This document shows positions 17,701 to 27,485 of a DNA stretch of 64,000 nt, piece by piece (position 1 is the first letter of the stretch; each line of letters opens with the position of its first letter). The stretch is from assembly GCA_903871235.1 (NCBI GenBank), contig CAIQGA010000081.1, forward strand, positions 1-64,000. Direction: 5' to 3'. The notes below the pieces were generated by a model that was given only the letters and a program-made list of their open reading frames with translations, ran no database searches and was not told the DNA's origin. This DNA comes from an uncultured Chlorobiaceae bacterium. Lineage in GTDB: Bacteria; Bacteroidota; Chlorobiia; Chlorobiales; Chlorobiaceae. A program made the position numbers and the translations under genes.

Positions 17701-20700
17701 GCCACGAACCCTCCGCTGAAAACGGTGGCGGAATAAATCTTCTTTTGACCTGGAACCCTGATGTATGCTCCAGCGAGAGTGCCGAGGCATGGCTTTCCGG
17801 CTTCGCTGGGTGGGCACGCTGGCTTGCAGAAGAACCTGAACGGATTGAGCAACCAATTCCCGAATTGCTGCCCGCCGAAAAAGCACTGCTGGCACAATGG
17901 GAGCGCGGGCCTGAGCTGACGCGCCCTCAGAAACGCGCTCACGAGCTCTTTGAGGCTTGTGCCCTCCGGCATCCTCACCGACTGGCCATCGTCAGCCGAG
18001 AGAAGAACGAAACCTTTAAAGAGATCGATGCCCGTGCCAATGGTATTGCCCACCGACTGAAAAATCAGGGAGTCACTGACGGGACAACGGTTGCTGTGCT
18101 CACCTCCGGCCCGACTGACCTCCTTGTTGCTGTGCTCGCAATATGGAAAGCAGGTGCAGCCTATCTGCCGCTGCCAAACGAACAGCCTCCAGCCCGACTG
18201 ACCATGATGGCCAGAGATGCTGAAGTCTCATTTCTTCTCGTGCTTGACCGGCTTGACGTACCTCAACTTCTCCGCGATTCGGTCAGCACCATTATAAGGC
18301 CCGATGAGTCTCCTCCATCCAACCAGCCTCCAAAAACGGAGGGGTCACCAAATGACATTGCCTACATCATCTACACTTCGGGCACAACAGGAGTACCGAA
18401 AGGCGTTGCCGTGACGCACGCAGCCTATATCAACACCATCCTTGGAGTTGCAGAGAGAGTTGGTCTGCTGCCTGATGACCGCATGTCGCTGGTATCGAGC
18501 ACAGGCTTCGATGCCTCACTCTGGGAACTTGGGCACGGTCTGCTGAATGGCATCACGTTGGTGCCCGTTTCGCCCGGACTGAGGGAGGACCCCTGGATGC
18601 TGAAGCGTTACTACAGGGAATTCGGCGTTACAGTCGCCTTCCATGCACCATCCTACCTTCGTGTCAGCGAACAGGTGCCCTTTGAGGGATTGCGCATGCT
18701 GTTCACTGGCGGTGAAGCGCCAAACCACCATGACCTCAAACATCATGCCGGCCAGAGCGAATTCTGGAACTTTTACGGACCGACTGAAGCAACTATTGTA
18801 GTTTCAGGCAAACGTATCATGAGCGATCACAATCCGGACATTCCCATGACCACAGGAGCCCCTCTGGCAAATGTACGGATTTCGGTAAGGCATACTGACG
18901 GCTTCCGTGTACCTCCTGGCGTCCAGGGAGAGTTGTGGCTTGGTGGAATCGGTATTGCCAGCGGTTACTTGAATCGGCCCGATCTGAGTTCCGGGCACTT
19001 TGTATTGACACCCGATGGCCTCTTCTATCGTTCAGGAGACTACGGACGCTGGAATGCTGAGGGAGAAATAGAGATCAATGGCCGTAGTGATCATCAGATC
19101 AAGTTGAACGGACAACGCGTTGAGCTTGGTGAAATTGAACAAACCCTGTGTAATCATCCAGAACTCCTCAATGCAGTCGTTCTGGCGGAGGAGCTTGAAA
19201 AAGGGGTAAAGGTGCTCAAAGCCTTTATTCAGCCAAAAGCAGACGCATCACCAACAGAAGCTTCGCTGACAGCATTTCTTGCCGAATACCTTTCAGCCCA
19301 CATGATTCCTGCACGCATCATATCACTCCCGGCAATCCCTCTTACTCCGGCAGGAAAAGTCGATCGGGATGCACTTCTGAAAATTGCCAGTGAGCAGGAG
19401 AACAGTGTTCTTCTTGAGATGCCTCAAGAGCCGCTTGAAAAGCGTATCGCGGCAATCTGGTCGGAAGTGCTGGGCCACCCTGTCGGGCGAAATGACAACT
19501 TCTTTGCACTTGGAGGCAACAGCCTTCTGGCCGTAACGCTGGCACACCGCGTTACAGAAAGTCTGGGGCTGCAAGTTTCAGCCCGTGCACTTTTTGCAGC
19601 TCCTGCATTATCTGCTTTTGCAAAAAAAATCAGCTCACTGCCTGCCACTGAGGAGCAGAAAGAGATCACTCTTGCAACTGATCTTGCGTCAGAAGGCGAA
19701 AAAGAGTTCTGGATCGCTGAATCAGCCGGAATGGATACCCGCACCTTCACCATTCCGGTTCACTGCCTCATCGTCGGAGAGTTCTCGGCTGACCTCTGGC
19801 AAAATGTATGGACAGTGCTGGTGGCACGCCATGAGGGACTTCGTACCTTTTTCGAAGAAGATGAAACCGGGCAGTTGAGGCGCCGGATTGCAAAAGAGAT
19901 TAATGCTGTACTTGAATTTTCTGTTGAACCAACCACTGCCGCTGCACAGGCCCGAATCCGGCAACGTCAGTTCACCTTCCTGCCTATGGGTGTTGCTCCG
20001 CTCTGGCGTGCTGGTCTTGTAGAGGTCGAGGATGAAAACAAACATCTCTTCTGGCTTTCCCTTCACCACGCCATTGGTGACGGGCAATCCGTTGGCACAC
20101 TCTTCGATGAGCTGACAACACTTCTTGATGGCGGCCTCCTCCCCCCTGCCGGTAACAGTGGAATGCTCTTTGCCGCCCGAGAACAGTCATACCTTGCTTC
20201 GACAGATGCAACCAACGATCTGAAATACTGGGTCAATCTGTTAAGGGGAATGCCTGCATCCGCATTTGAGGAGTGGCCTCTTGATCGTACCCGTTCAATG
20301 AAAACCCCTTCAGGAACCCATCGCTTTGAGCTACTCCTCGATTCCCAAACCACTGAAAAGATAAAGGCCCTCGCACGCAGTCATGCATCGAGCCTGCACG
20401 CTCTGATGATTGCACTCCTCGCACTGGAGGTCAGGCGTCGCAGCGGTCGTGCTGATATTGTCATAGGAACGACCGCATCCGTCCGGGAAGCGGCGACTGA
20501 CTCAAAAATAATTGGTTACGGCGTCAATATGCTGCCCCTGCACCTGAAGCCGGAAGCAGGGCAATGTTTTGCTCAGCTTTTGCATCAAACACAAAAAAGT
20601 CTCGCTGAAGCGCTGCAACATGCCCGTTTGCCATTTGCGCATATCTGCCATGCGCACTGGAACGAGCATCCGGAGATGAGGAATCCACAGCGCTATCCAC

Positions 20701-23700
20701 TCTTTGATATCGCCATCACTGAAAACCCCGGAAAACGTCAAAATGGCGCATCCCGTCATTTCACAAGGGCAACACCCGCAACAAAATCTCTCCGCTACGA
20801 GCGCACTGATTCCTCTCCTGGGCAGGACATGGTCCTCATCCATGAAAATCTTGAAGGGGAAGGAGTGCTTTTGCAATGGCATGTCAACGCTGCAATCTAC
20901 TCGGAGGAGAGTGCCCGAATCTGGTTAGAGTCTTTGAGCGGATGGGCTGGCTGGCTGGCCGAAGATCCGGGTCGCGCTACACAACCCCTGCCAAAACTCC
21001 TTCCGAAAGAAGAAAAACTGATTGCCGGCCTGGAGCAGGGAGAGCTGATTGAGCGACCGCCATTACGGTTCCACGAACTGTTTGAAATGATCGTTGACCG
21101 CCCCGGCCAGGCTGGCTGCCCCGCTGTCATCACCCCGGAATGCACCCTCTCCTATCAAAATCTTGAAGAGGAGGCCAACGTCATCGCCAACGCCCTTCTG
21201 CTTCAGGGAGTCAAACGCGGAAACGTTGTTGCTGTTTTGACCGGACGTTCCAGTCACCTCCCGGCAGCCCTCCTTGGTCTCTGGAAAGCGGGCGGAACCT
21301 ATCTGCCGATTGCGTCTGACCTTCCACCGGAACGCATGGCCTTTATGGCCCGCGATGCCGGGAGTTCACATCTGATCGCCCTTGATGGCGTTAAGGTACC
21401 GGCGCAACTTGCCGCGATACTGCCCGATGCGCTGCGCCCGGATGAGTTGCCGGAATCGTTTCGAGGGCAACAAACAAAAAGAACAATCACTATCGGGACA
21501 CCCAATGATACAGCCTACATCATTTATACATCAGGATCCACCGGAAAACCAAAAGGGACACTGATTGCTCACAAAAGCTATGTAAACATGGTGCTCGGTG
21601 CTGCCGAAATATTGGGGCTGAGAGCGGTTGACCGCTCTTTGATGTTCGCCTCTCCATCGTTCGACGTCTCTCTCTCCGACATTGGAGTTCCACTGGCCTG
21701 CGGAGCTGCAATCTGCCCGGTACCCATGAACATTATTGAGTCTCCAAACCGTTTTCTTGAGTTTTTGAGAGAATTTTCAATCACCGTTGCCGACATTACA
21801 CCAACCTACCTTGGACTTTTTGAGGGAACAGAACTTCCGCCATCCCTGCGTATTCTGGTTACCGGTGGGGAAGCGCCTCTCCATGCCGATGTACGGAAAT
21901 ATGCCTCAAAACTCAATTATTTCAATGCGTATGGTCCCGCTGAGAATACCATTACCAGCACCATGGGAGCCCTCAGCGCCGAAGAGCGGAGTTTTCTCTC
22001 GGCAGGCAAACCCTTACCCAATACAAGCCTCCACATCTGTGAAGATCATGGAGAACGCATACCGCCGGGTATTGCGGGTGAAATATGGCTTGGCGGCCTC
22101 GGCATCAGTCAGGGCTATCTGAACCGACCGGAGCTGACAGCAACAAGTTTTATCGACACGCCGCTGGGACGTCGCTACAAAACCGGCGATCTTGGCCGCT
22201 GGCATCGTGATGGTTCAATTGAAATCATCGGTCGTATTGACAATCAGATCAAAGTAAACGGTATCCGCATTGAACCTGGCGAAATAGAGTACGCGCTCTC
22301 CAGCCATCCAGCAATATCACAAGCTGTAGTTCTGCTCATTGATCAACCCGGAGGCTCAAAAAGTTTATGGGCCTTCGTTCGTCCGGCGAACGGAGAACAA
22401 ATTCCTGACACCGCCGACTGGCAAAAGCAACTGAGGGAGCAACTGCCATCCCACATGATTCCATCTGGCATAATTCCGGTATCCTCGATCCCGTTAACCG
22501 TTTCGGGTAAAGTTGACCGATCAGCACTTCTTGCCCTGCTGGAAAATCGACCCGTCCAATCGGGAATAACTCCTCCCAAAAATGAGCTTGAGCGCACCAT
22601 TGCCGAAATATGGTGCGGCGTACTGGGAAAAACTTCTCTACACCAAGAAGACAATTTTTTTGCACTTGGAGGCCACAGCCTGCTTGCAATCGCCGTTGCC
22701 CACCAGCTTGAAAAAATACTCGGTTGCGAAATTCCGGCCAGGGAGCTTTTTGCAGAACCGACGCTTGCCGGTTTTGCTGAAAGAGTTCGCGTTGCCCGCC
22801 CCCCGGAGCCTGTTTTCGATCTCTCAAGCGATCTTGCAACCGTTGGTCAGCGAGAGTTCTGGACTGCTGAACAGGCCGGAATAGACACCAGCGGCTTTAA
22901 TATTGCATTGAAGCTTGTCGTTCAGGATCATTCAGCAACTGCGGAACAGTGGCAAACGCTATGGAACGAAGTGATCGCACGACACGATAGCCTGCGTACA
23001 AGTTTCCATGAAGATGAATCCGGTATTCTGAAACGTGTTATCTCAAGCCAAGTGGACAAGAATCTGGAACTGGACAGTTTCTCTTCAAGTGATGAAGCAT
23101 ACAGGCATATAAACCACCGTCAGGCAGAGCCATTTCCAATGAGCATCCCGGGTCTCTGGCGAGCTGGTCTGACGAAGATCACTGATGGTCAACCTATTTT
23201 CTGGTTTGTCATGCATCACGCAGTAGGTGACGGCCTGTCGCTTGGTATTCTTGTTGATGAACTTTCCGCACTGATCAGAGGCAAGAAACTCAATCTGCCT
23301 GCAATTGAATTTGACCACAGTGCAGCCAGTGAAGCCGCATATCTTGAGAGTAAAAAAGCCCATGATGATGCCAATTACTGGCAGGAGATGATCGGAAGAG
23401 TTATAACGGCAGCACCTGAAGCCCTTGATGAATGGCCTCTCGACAAGCCACGCGCAAATGCTCGTTCAGCCTCCTCATGCGCAGGAAGCCACTGCTTCCG
23501 CACCCGTCTTGACCCTGCAACCGCACATGCACTGCGCACAATCGCACAGCGAAACAATGCAACACTTCACGCACTCATGCTCACCATTCTTGGAGTAGAA
23601 GTGCGGCGCCGGACAGGGCGCCCCGGCTTTCTGCTTGGCACTGCGGCCTCAACCCGCCAATCAGTTGCCGAAGCGCAAACCATCGGCTACTTTATCAACA

Positions 23701-26700
23701 TGCTCCCGCTTGCTTGTCTGGCTGACCCGTCAGAGTCGATTGATACCCTGATACAAGCCATGCAACAGAATCTGGCGGAAGCTCTTCAACACTCACGCTA
23801 TCCATTTGCATGCATCTACGGTGATTTCAGAAAGGGTGTGTCGCGTAGAGCACATCCGGGCCGTTATCCGCTCTTTGACATTGCTGCTACCGAAAACCCA
23901 GCCATCAGTGTCGCTCCTGAAAGCGATTTTGCTTTTGCCGCACTCGCACTTCCTGAGCCCGGTGAAATGCACTACGAACTGCGACACAATGCTCCGCCTC
24001 AGGATCTCGTTCTGGTGCACGAAGGGGTGCCCGACGGTGGCATTGTGCTCACATGGTATGCCAATGCTTCAATTTATATGGAGGATAGTGCCCATACATG
24101 GTTTGATTCGCTTATTGGCTGGATGCGGTTTCTCGAAGTGAACTGTTACCAAAAAGAGCTGAGGCTACCATCTCTTCTTCCTGGCGAAGTGCAACTGCTC
24201 GACAAGTGGCAAAAGGGGCCTCTCCGCTCCTGGCCAGCAAGCTCTTTTCCTGAGCTCTTCCAACGGATTACCAAAAAGCATCCTGATCGTCCGGCAATAA
24301 TAACTGATTCGGGCACCCTGAGCTATGAAACAGTCAACCGTCGCTCTGATACTTTGGCCAGCGCTTTGCTCAAACTTGGCGTCGGTCGCGGAGAAAGTGT
24401 CGGCGTTTTTACTGAACGCTCTGCGTCCCTTCCGGAAGCAGTTCTTGCGATCTGGAAAGCCGGGGCCTGCTATTTACCATTGACGGCCGATCTGCCCGGC
24501 GAGCGCCTCGCCTTTATGGCCAGAGACAGCAACCTGCGCATGATCATTGTGCTGGACGGGCTCTCCCTGCCACCTCAACTCAATGGAGAGAACGTCATAG
24601 CATTACGGCCTGAAGATATCGCGTACGATACAATTGAGAGAGCAGAGCGTTGCAAAACAATTACACCTGACGATATTGCCTATATTATCTACACATCAGG
24701 CTCCACCGGCACTCCAAAAGGAGTGGTTCTCTGCCACAGAGGGCTCATCAATCTCGCTCTTGGAGAGGCTGAAATGCTCGGCATCAGAAGTGATGACCGA
24801 TTACTTCATAGCTCTTCACCATCATTTGATTTGTGGATCAGCGATCTGGTAAGGACATGGTCGAGTGGTGCTGCATTGATTCCAGTGAAACGCGAAGAGA
24901 TGAATGATCTTTCCGGTATGCGCTCCCTGATGTTGCGCCTTGGCGCTACTGTTGCTACAATGTCGCCCTCCTATCTGCACCTGTTCGAACGAAAAGAGTT
25001 TCCGGGACTGCGCCTTATCATGACAGTCGGTGAGCCACCTGTTGCAGAAGATGCACTGTTCTACGCAACAAAGCTTGCATACTTTAATGGCTACGGCCCA
25101 ACGGAAAACACAGCATCATCAGCAGTTGGCCGCATCCATGCCGGTGTCCAACCGTTCACTACGGGACGTCCCATGCCAAACATGACAATCGACATCGTTG
25201 ATGAATACGACAACAGTGTCCCTCCCGGCGTAACAGGCGAAATCCTGCTTGCAGGAGTCGGGCTGGCCGTTGGTTACCTCAATCAAGCGGAGCTCACTGC
25301 GGCAGCTTTTGTACAGCTCTCCGGTGAACGCCGTTACCGATCAGGCGATCTCGGACGGTGGCTCAGATCAGGGGAGTTGCAAATTCTTGGCCGGAAAGAT
25401 ACCCAGGTCAAATTGCGTGGTCAGCGTGTTGAGCTTGGCGAAATTGAGCATCAACTGGCCTCTTTTCCGGGGGTGCTGCAAGCCGTCGCTGTCATGGAAA
25501 CACTGGCAGACCAGACGCAAATACTCCACTCATTTGTGACCCTTGACTCAAAAACAGCAACTCCAACCCGGGCAGAATGGATGGCCCGTTTATCAGCAAC
25601 GCTCCCATCCTTCATGATTCCTGCGTCCATACACCGGATACCATTCATACCTCTCACGACTGCCGGAAAAGTTGATCGGCAGGCACTGCTCAACACGTTG
25701 GATATAAGTGCCACTTCCGCCATTACCGTTTTGACAGAAACCAATGGCCATTCGCAGCAAACTCCACCACAGAATGCAACAGAAAAGAGAATCTCTGAAG
25801 TCTGGGCAAAGCTGCTCCATCACCCATTCGTCGCACGTGAGGATAATTTCTTTGACCTCGGTGGTGACAGTCTGCGAGCCATCGCCGTGATAAGTCAACT
25901 TTGTCGGGAGTTTGAATGTACAGTAAACAACCTCTATGAACATCCGGTGCTTGCTGACTTTGCCCTCTTCTGCCGGCCTCGTCCCGATCACCTGCGTTCG
26001 ATTATCATGACTCTCTATAAAGAATACACCGCTGATCCGGCAGTTCATGCGCAATATGAACGTGAGCGCGAAAGTGTGTTGCGTCCTCAACACGACGCAT
26101 ATAAAAAACGTCTTGATTCTGACCTTGAGCGTGATCTCATTTCCCGCCACTCATACCACCACATCCTGCTGACTGGAGCTACAGGATATCTCGGAAGTTA
26201 CCTCTTGCGTGAGCTCCTTGCCGACCCGACAATGAGTATAACGGTGCTGGTACGCGGCACCGACAATCAAACGGCACGCAGAAGGCTTGAACAGATACTG
26301 AACGGCTACTTCGGAAGTGAGTATGGCATTTTTGCACACAATAATTCGCGCTTGAGGGTGGTGGCAGGTGACCTGCGACACCCTGAACTTCTTCTCTCTC
26401 ACTACGATTACAGCCAACTGTCAGGCAATGTGGATGCCGTGTACCACTGCGCCGCCAATGTAAACCATATCGGTCTCTACCGCGACTTTCTTGCTGACAA
26501 CGTGGATGCAACGCAACACCTTCTAAAATTGGCTGCATCCAGGAAACCGGCGCCCCTTGACTTCCACTTTGTCTCGACCCTTTCTGTTGCCGGCAGGGCA
26601 TTGCCGGACGAATTCAGACTGTTTACCGAATATGACTTCGCACCGGCAACAGCCGACGAAAACTACTATATCCGCACCAAACAGGAGGCTGAACGACTGG

Positions 26701-27278
26701 TGATTGCGTCACGTGGAGAATTGGCAAACGCCTGCATCCACCGCGTGGGAAATATCGCTTTTGCGGCAGACAGTACGAGATTACAGCTCAACATTTCAGA
26801 AAACGCCTTTTTCCGGCAACTTGTTGCCTTCCTGCAGCTTGGAGTCATTCCTGTTGAGCTTGAGGCATCACTTGGCCACGTTGATCTGGTCGCACGCTCA
26901 CTCAAAGCACTTGCTGCGGTAAAATCTTATGTCAATGAGATTCACCATATAGAAAGCCAACGCCATGACCGACTGGCCGACATTATCCGTTCAGTCAGTG
27001 GAATGGAAGAGAGTATCCGGGCATCTGACTTTGGCATATTCCTTGAAAGGCTGCATGATGCAATCGATGAACCGGAGATGGAATCAGCGCTTGCCGAAAC
27101 TGTAGAAAATTATGGACTTCAATCCGATCGTTTCCTTCCGGGCCGACTGCATGAAGTGGTCGTTACCTCAGAGCGGACGCAACTCATGCTTGAAAAGCTT
27201 GGCATCATCTGGCCCGTACTCCCGCAAGCAGGAGTCAACGCGCTCTTGAGCGCGGCTGTAAAAGCCCTTGGCAGATAA
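14727..27278 (+). CDS. NRPS1: four-module nonribosomal peptide synthetase with terminal reductase
   Basis: This is a megasynthase of about 4,183 residues. Approximate order: A1 (1-500), T1 (Ser near 545), C1 (HHAVVDG near 733), A2 (TSGTTG near 1215), T2 (GGNSLL), C2 (HHAIGDG near 1780), A3 (TSGSTG near 2267), T3 (GGHSLL), C3 (HHAVGDG near 2830), A4 (TSGSTG near 3320), T4 (GGDSLR), then a thioester reductase domain from about 3790. The reductase shows the Rossmann motif TGATGYLGS and the YIRTK catalytic Tyr/Lys, so the product should leave as an aldehyde or alcohol. It begins directly with an A domain, so it initiates its own chain. Pocket residues: A1 lacks the usual Asp (finding given separately); A2 reads D-A-W-F-F-G-F-I-V-K, A3 D-V-S-D-V-G-A-I-T-K and A4 D-L-S-T-M-V-G-A-S-K. 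I assign no substrates to these. The start is the ATG at 14727; a TTG two codons earlier is possible, and neither has a good ribosome site. Confidence 0.95.
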   Translation: MYYNRRIHNYFKTLALRQPSLPALITDHGCITYAELDAAAERAARELCNRGVEAGEAIGVLTVRSAGLPAAFLAILKAGGVYVPMVADQPAARLANIAQQAGIRRLLVLDGIEPPSSLLDAITGNGSNSKSDAIIRPETLFTDAEEIVPLPEQDSPANNLAAILFTSGSTGVPKGVMIKHDSCVNMALGHITAHKILSKDRILLSTSPGFILGFRELCLPLMSGAAYVPVTRSTIDNPEELLAIMSRHLVSIAMFTPSYLHLLKKNVPEGLRCIITAGERPNADDARYYARFTDYWNIHGATEVCGAVCMHHVDPAEEGQIPSGRPFANTAVYLLDECGNEVPNGEVGELHVVGIGVSPGYLQQPQLNEEFFVETRFGRAFRSHDLARWNRNGELEALGRADNVVKISGQSVSLGEIELALQRHPGVILASVFIVKGRLAACIECFDHHHNKGVNWREFLQLTLPSYMIPAQVALLPKIPINSAGKIDQKALLAIADSIFSEEFELKGGTPPQSEIEVLVAKIWEELLDIRPIMRESNFFAAGGTSLLAIAVSQRLRLSGHNIPVQMILTSLTVETLAAQIVLLEETCSGRNNNTPVENIATTDQKDFWIAPEIGMSPAASHIVRILKVKGRIPLPVVWQSAWSRLIDRHTALRTAFYSDEKSVLRWHTVESRELSLQNSFSLDHSSSIEEARKIVTVQANSPFLLTLPPLARAGLINIEPGHETLFWFVLHHAVVDGTSARVIQEELLDLLANRPLPTAPDGIAMASYAEQHYLASERFELDRKFWKERLETLVNRGKRAFDEYVKQPHRQRPPVPTGKGAKPLAEQLDGVTVERLGRLAKAKGVSIHALLLTLLAIEIRRRSEVGDLMVGSGISIRPAGGETAIGHFVNLLPVILMQEGQSTLTTLLQRTQSALTESVEHGAYPSALLYREFRQSYPELRPHSRASLFDIALTAIPPRTCIDHQAGLTLEPSALPGELQHPAAGLDLSFSHEPSAENGGGINLLLTWNPDVCSSESAEAWLSGFAGWARWLAEEPERIEQPIPELLPAEKALLAQWERGPELTRPQKRAHELFEACALRHPHRLAIVSREKNETFKEIDARANGIAHRLKNQGVTDGTTVAVLTSGPTDLLVAVLAIWKAGAAYLPLPNEQPPARLTMMARDAEVSFLLVLDRLDVPQLLRDSVSTIIRPDESPPSNQPPKTEGSPNDIAYIIYTSGTTGVPKGVAVTHAAYINTILGVAERVGLLPDDRMSLVSSTGFDASLWELGHGLLNGITLVPVSPGLREDPWMLKRYYREFGVTVAFHAPSYLRVSEQVPFEGLRMLFTGGEAPNHHDLKHHAGQSEFWNFYGPTEATIVVSGKRIMSDHNPDIPMTTGAPLANVRISVRHTDGFRVPPGVQGELWLGGIGIASGYLNRPDLSSGHFVLTPDGLFYRSGDYGRWNAEGEIEINGRSDHQIKLNGQRVELGEIEQTLCNHPELLNAVVLAEELEKGVKVLKAFIQPKADASPTEASLTAFLAEYLSAHMIPARIISLPAIPLTPAGKVDRDALLKIASEQENSVLLEMPQEPLEKRIAAIWSEVLGHPVGRNDNFFALGGNSLLAVTLAHRVTESLGLQVSARALFAAPALSAFAKKISSLPATEEQKEITLATDLASEGEKEFWIAESAGMDTRTFTIPVHCLIVGEFSADLWQNVWTVLVARHEGLRTFFEEDETGQLRRRIAKEINAVLEFSVEPTTAAAQARIRQRQFTFLPMGVAPLWRAGLVEVEDENKHLFWLSLHHAIGDGQSVGTLFDELTTLLDGGLLPPAGNSGMLFAAREQSYLASTDATNDLKYWVNLLRGMPASAFEEWPLDRTRSMKTPSGTHRFELLLDSQTTEKIKALARSHASSLHALMIALLALEVRRRSGRADIVIGTTASVREAATDSKIIGYGVNMLPLHLKPEAGQCFAQLLHQTQKSLAEALQHARLPFAHICHAHWNEHPEMRNPQRYPLFDIAITENPGKRQNGASRHFTRATPATKSLRYERTDSSPGQDMVLIHENLEGEGVLLQWHVNAAIYSEESARIWLESLSGWAGWLAEDPGRATQPLPKLLPKEEKLIAGLEQGELIERPPLRFHELFEMIVDRPGQAGCPAVITPECTLSYQNLEEEANVIANALLLQGVKRGNVVAVLTGRSSHLPAALLGLWKAGGTYLPIASDLPPERMAFMARDAGSSHLIALDGVKVPAQLAAILPDALRPDELPESFRGQQTKRTITIGTPNDTAYIIYTSGSTGKPKGTLIAHKSYVNMVLGAAEILGLRAVDRSLMFASPSFDVSLSDIGVPLACGAAICPVPMNIIESPNRFLEFLREFSITVADITPTYLGLFEGTELPPSLRILVTGGEAPLHADVRKYASKLNYFNAYGPAENTITSTMGALSAEERSFLSAGKPLPNTSLHICEDHGERIPPGIAGEIWLGGLGISQGYLNRPELTATSFIDTPLGRRYKTGDLGRWHRDGSIEIIGRIDNQIKVNGIRIEPGEIEYALSSHPAISQAVVLLIDQPGGSKSLWAFVRPANGEQIPDTADWQKQLREQLPSHMIPSGIIPVSSIPLTVSGKVDRSALLALLENRPVQSGITPPKNELERTIAEIWCGVLGKTSLHQEDNFFALGGHSLLAIAVAHQLEKILGCEIPARELFAEPTLAGFAERVRVARPPEPVFDLSSDLATVGQREFWTAEQAGIDTSGFNIALKLVVQDHSATAEQWQTLWNEVIARHDSLRTSFHEDESGILKRVISSQVDKNLELDSFSSSDEAYRHINHRQAEPFPMSIPGLWRAGLTKITDGQPIFWFVMHHAVGDGLSLGILVDELSALIRGKKLNLPAIEFDHSAASEAAYLESKKAHDDANYWQEMIGRVITAAPEALDEWPLDKPRANARSASSCAGSHCFRTRLDPATAHALRTIAQRNNATLHALMLTILGVEVRRRTGRPGFLLGTAASTRQSVAEAQTIGYFINMLPLACLADPSESIDTLIQAMQQNLAEALQHSRYPFACIYGDFRKGVSRRAHPGRYPLFDIAATENPAISVAPESDFAFAALALPEPGEMHYELRHNAPPQDLVLVHEGVPDGGIVLTWYANASIYMEDSAHTWFDSLIGWMRFLEVNCYQKELRLPSLLPGEVQLLDKWQKGPLRSWPASSFPELFQRITKKHPDRPAIITDSGTLSYETVNRRSDTLASALLKLGVGRGESVGVFTERSASLPEAVLAIWKAGACYLPLTADLPGERLAFMARDSNLRMIIVLDGLSLPPQLNGENVIALRPEDIAYDTIERAERCKTITPDDIAYIIYTSGSTGTPKGVVLCHRGLINLALGEAEMLGIRSDDRLLHSSSPSFDLWISDLVRTWSSGAALIPVKREEMNDLSGMRSLMLRLGATVATMSPSYLHLFERKEFPGLRLIMTVGEPPVAEDALFYATKLAYFNGYGPTENTASSAVGRIHAGVQPFTTGRPMPNMTIDIVDEYDNSVPPGVTGEILLAGVGLAVGYLNQAELTAAAFVQLSGERRYRSGDLGRWLRSGELQILGRKDTQVKLRGQRVELGEIEHQLASFPGVLQAVAVMETLADQTQILHSFVTLDSKTATPTRAEWMARLSATLPSFMIPASIHRIPFIPLTTAGKVDRQALLNTLDISATSAITVLTETNGHSQQTPPQNATEKRISEVWAKLLHHPFVAREDNFFDLGGDSLRAIAVISQLCREFECTVNNLYEHPVLADFALFCRPRPDHLRSIIMTLYKEYTADPAVHAQYERERESVLRPQHDAYKKRLDSDLERDLISRHSYHHILLTGATGYLGSYLLRELLADPTMSITVLVRGTDNQTARRRLEQILNGYFGSEYGIFAHNNSRLRVVAGDLRHPELLLSHYDYSQLSGNVDAVYHCAANVNHIGLYRDFLADNVDATQHLLKLAASRKPAPLDFHFVSTLSVAGRALPDEFRLFTEYDFAPATADENYYIRTKQEAERLVIASRGELANACIHRVGNIAFAADSTRLQLNISENAFFRQLVAFLQLGVIPVELEASLGHVDLVARSLKALAAVKSYVNEIHHIESQRHDRLADIIRSVSGMEESIRASDFGIFLERLHDAIDEPEMESALAETVENYGLQSDRFLPGRLHEVVVTSERTQLMLEKLGIIWPVLPQAGVNALLSAAVKALGR

Positions 27279-27419
27279 ATATTGACGGAAAGAAAATTGG
27301 TTCATCATAAAAAAAGAGCACGATTACGTTGAAGTAAGAGAAAGTTTTTTTGCGAAACAATGTATTTTAATCCAACAAAAAAAGTATCTCCAACAAAAAG
27401 ACTATCTTGGGAGGGTCTG

Positions 27420-27461
27420 ATGCTAGCAGCAAAGGAATATCTCCGGCGAGCTGGTCGATAA
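27420..27461 (+). CDS. Possible 13-codon leader ORF upstream of the exporter genes
   Basis: Within the 207 bases between NRPS1 and the first ABC transporter, GGGAGG stands about 5 bases before ATG, and 13 codons follow (MLAAKEYLRRAGR) before TAA. The ribosome site is better than those of several real genes here. It could be a translated leader affecting exporter expression, or chance. No family is recognisable. Confidence 0.25.
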   Translation: MLAAKEYLRRAGR

Positions 27462-27485
27462 TGGTATAATGACAAGGAGAGTGCA

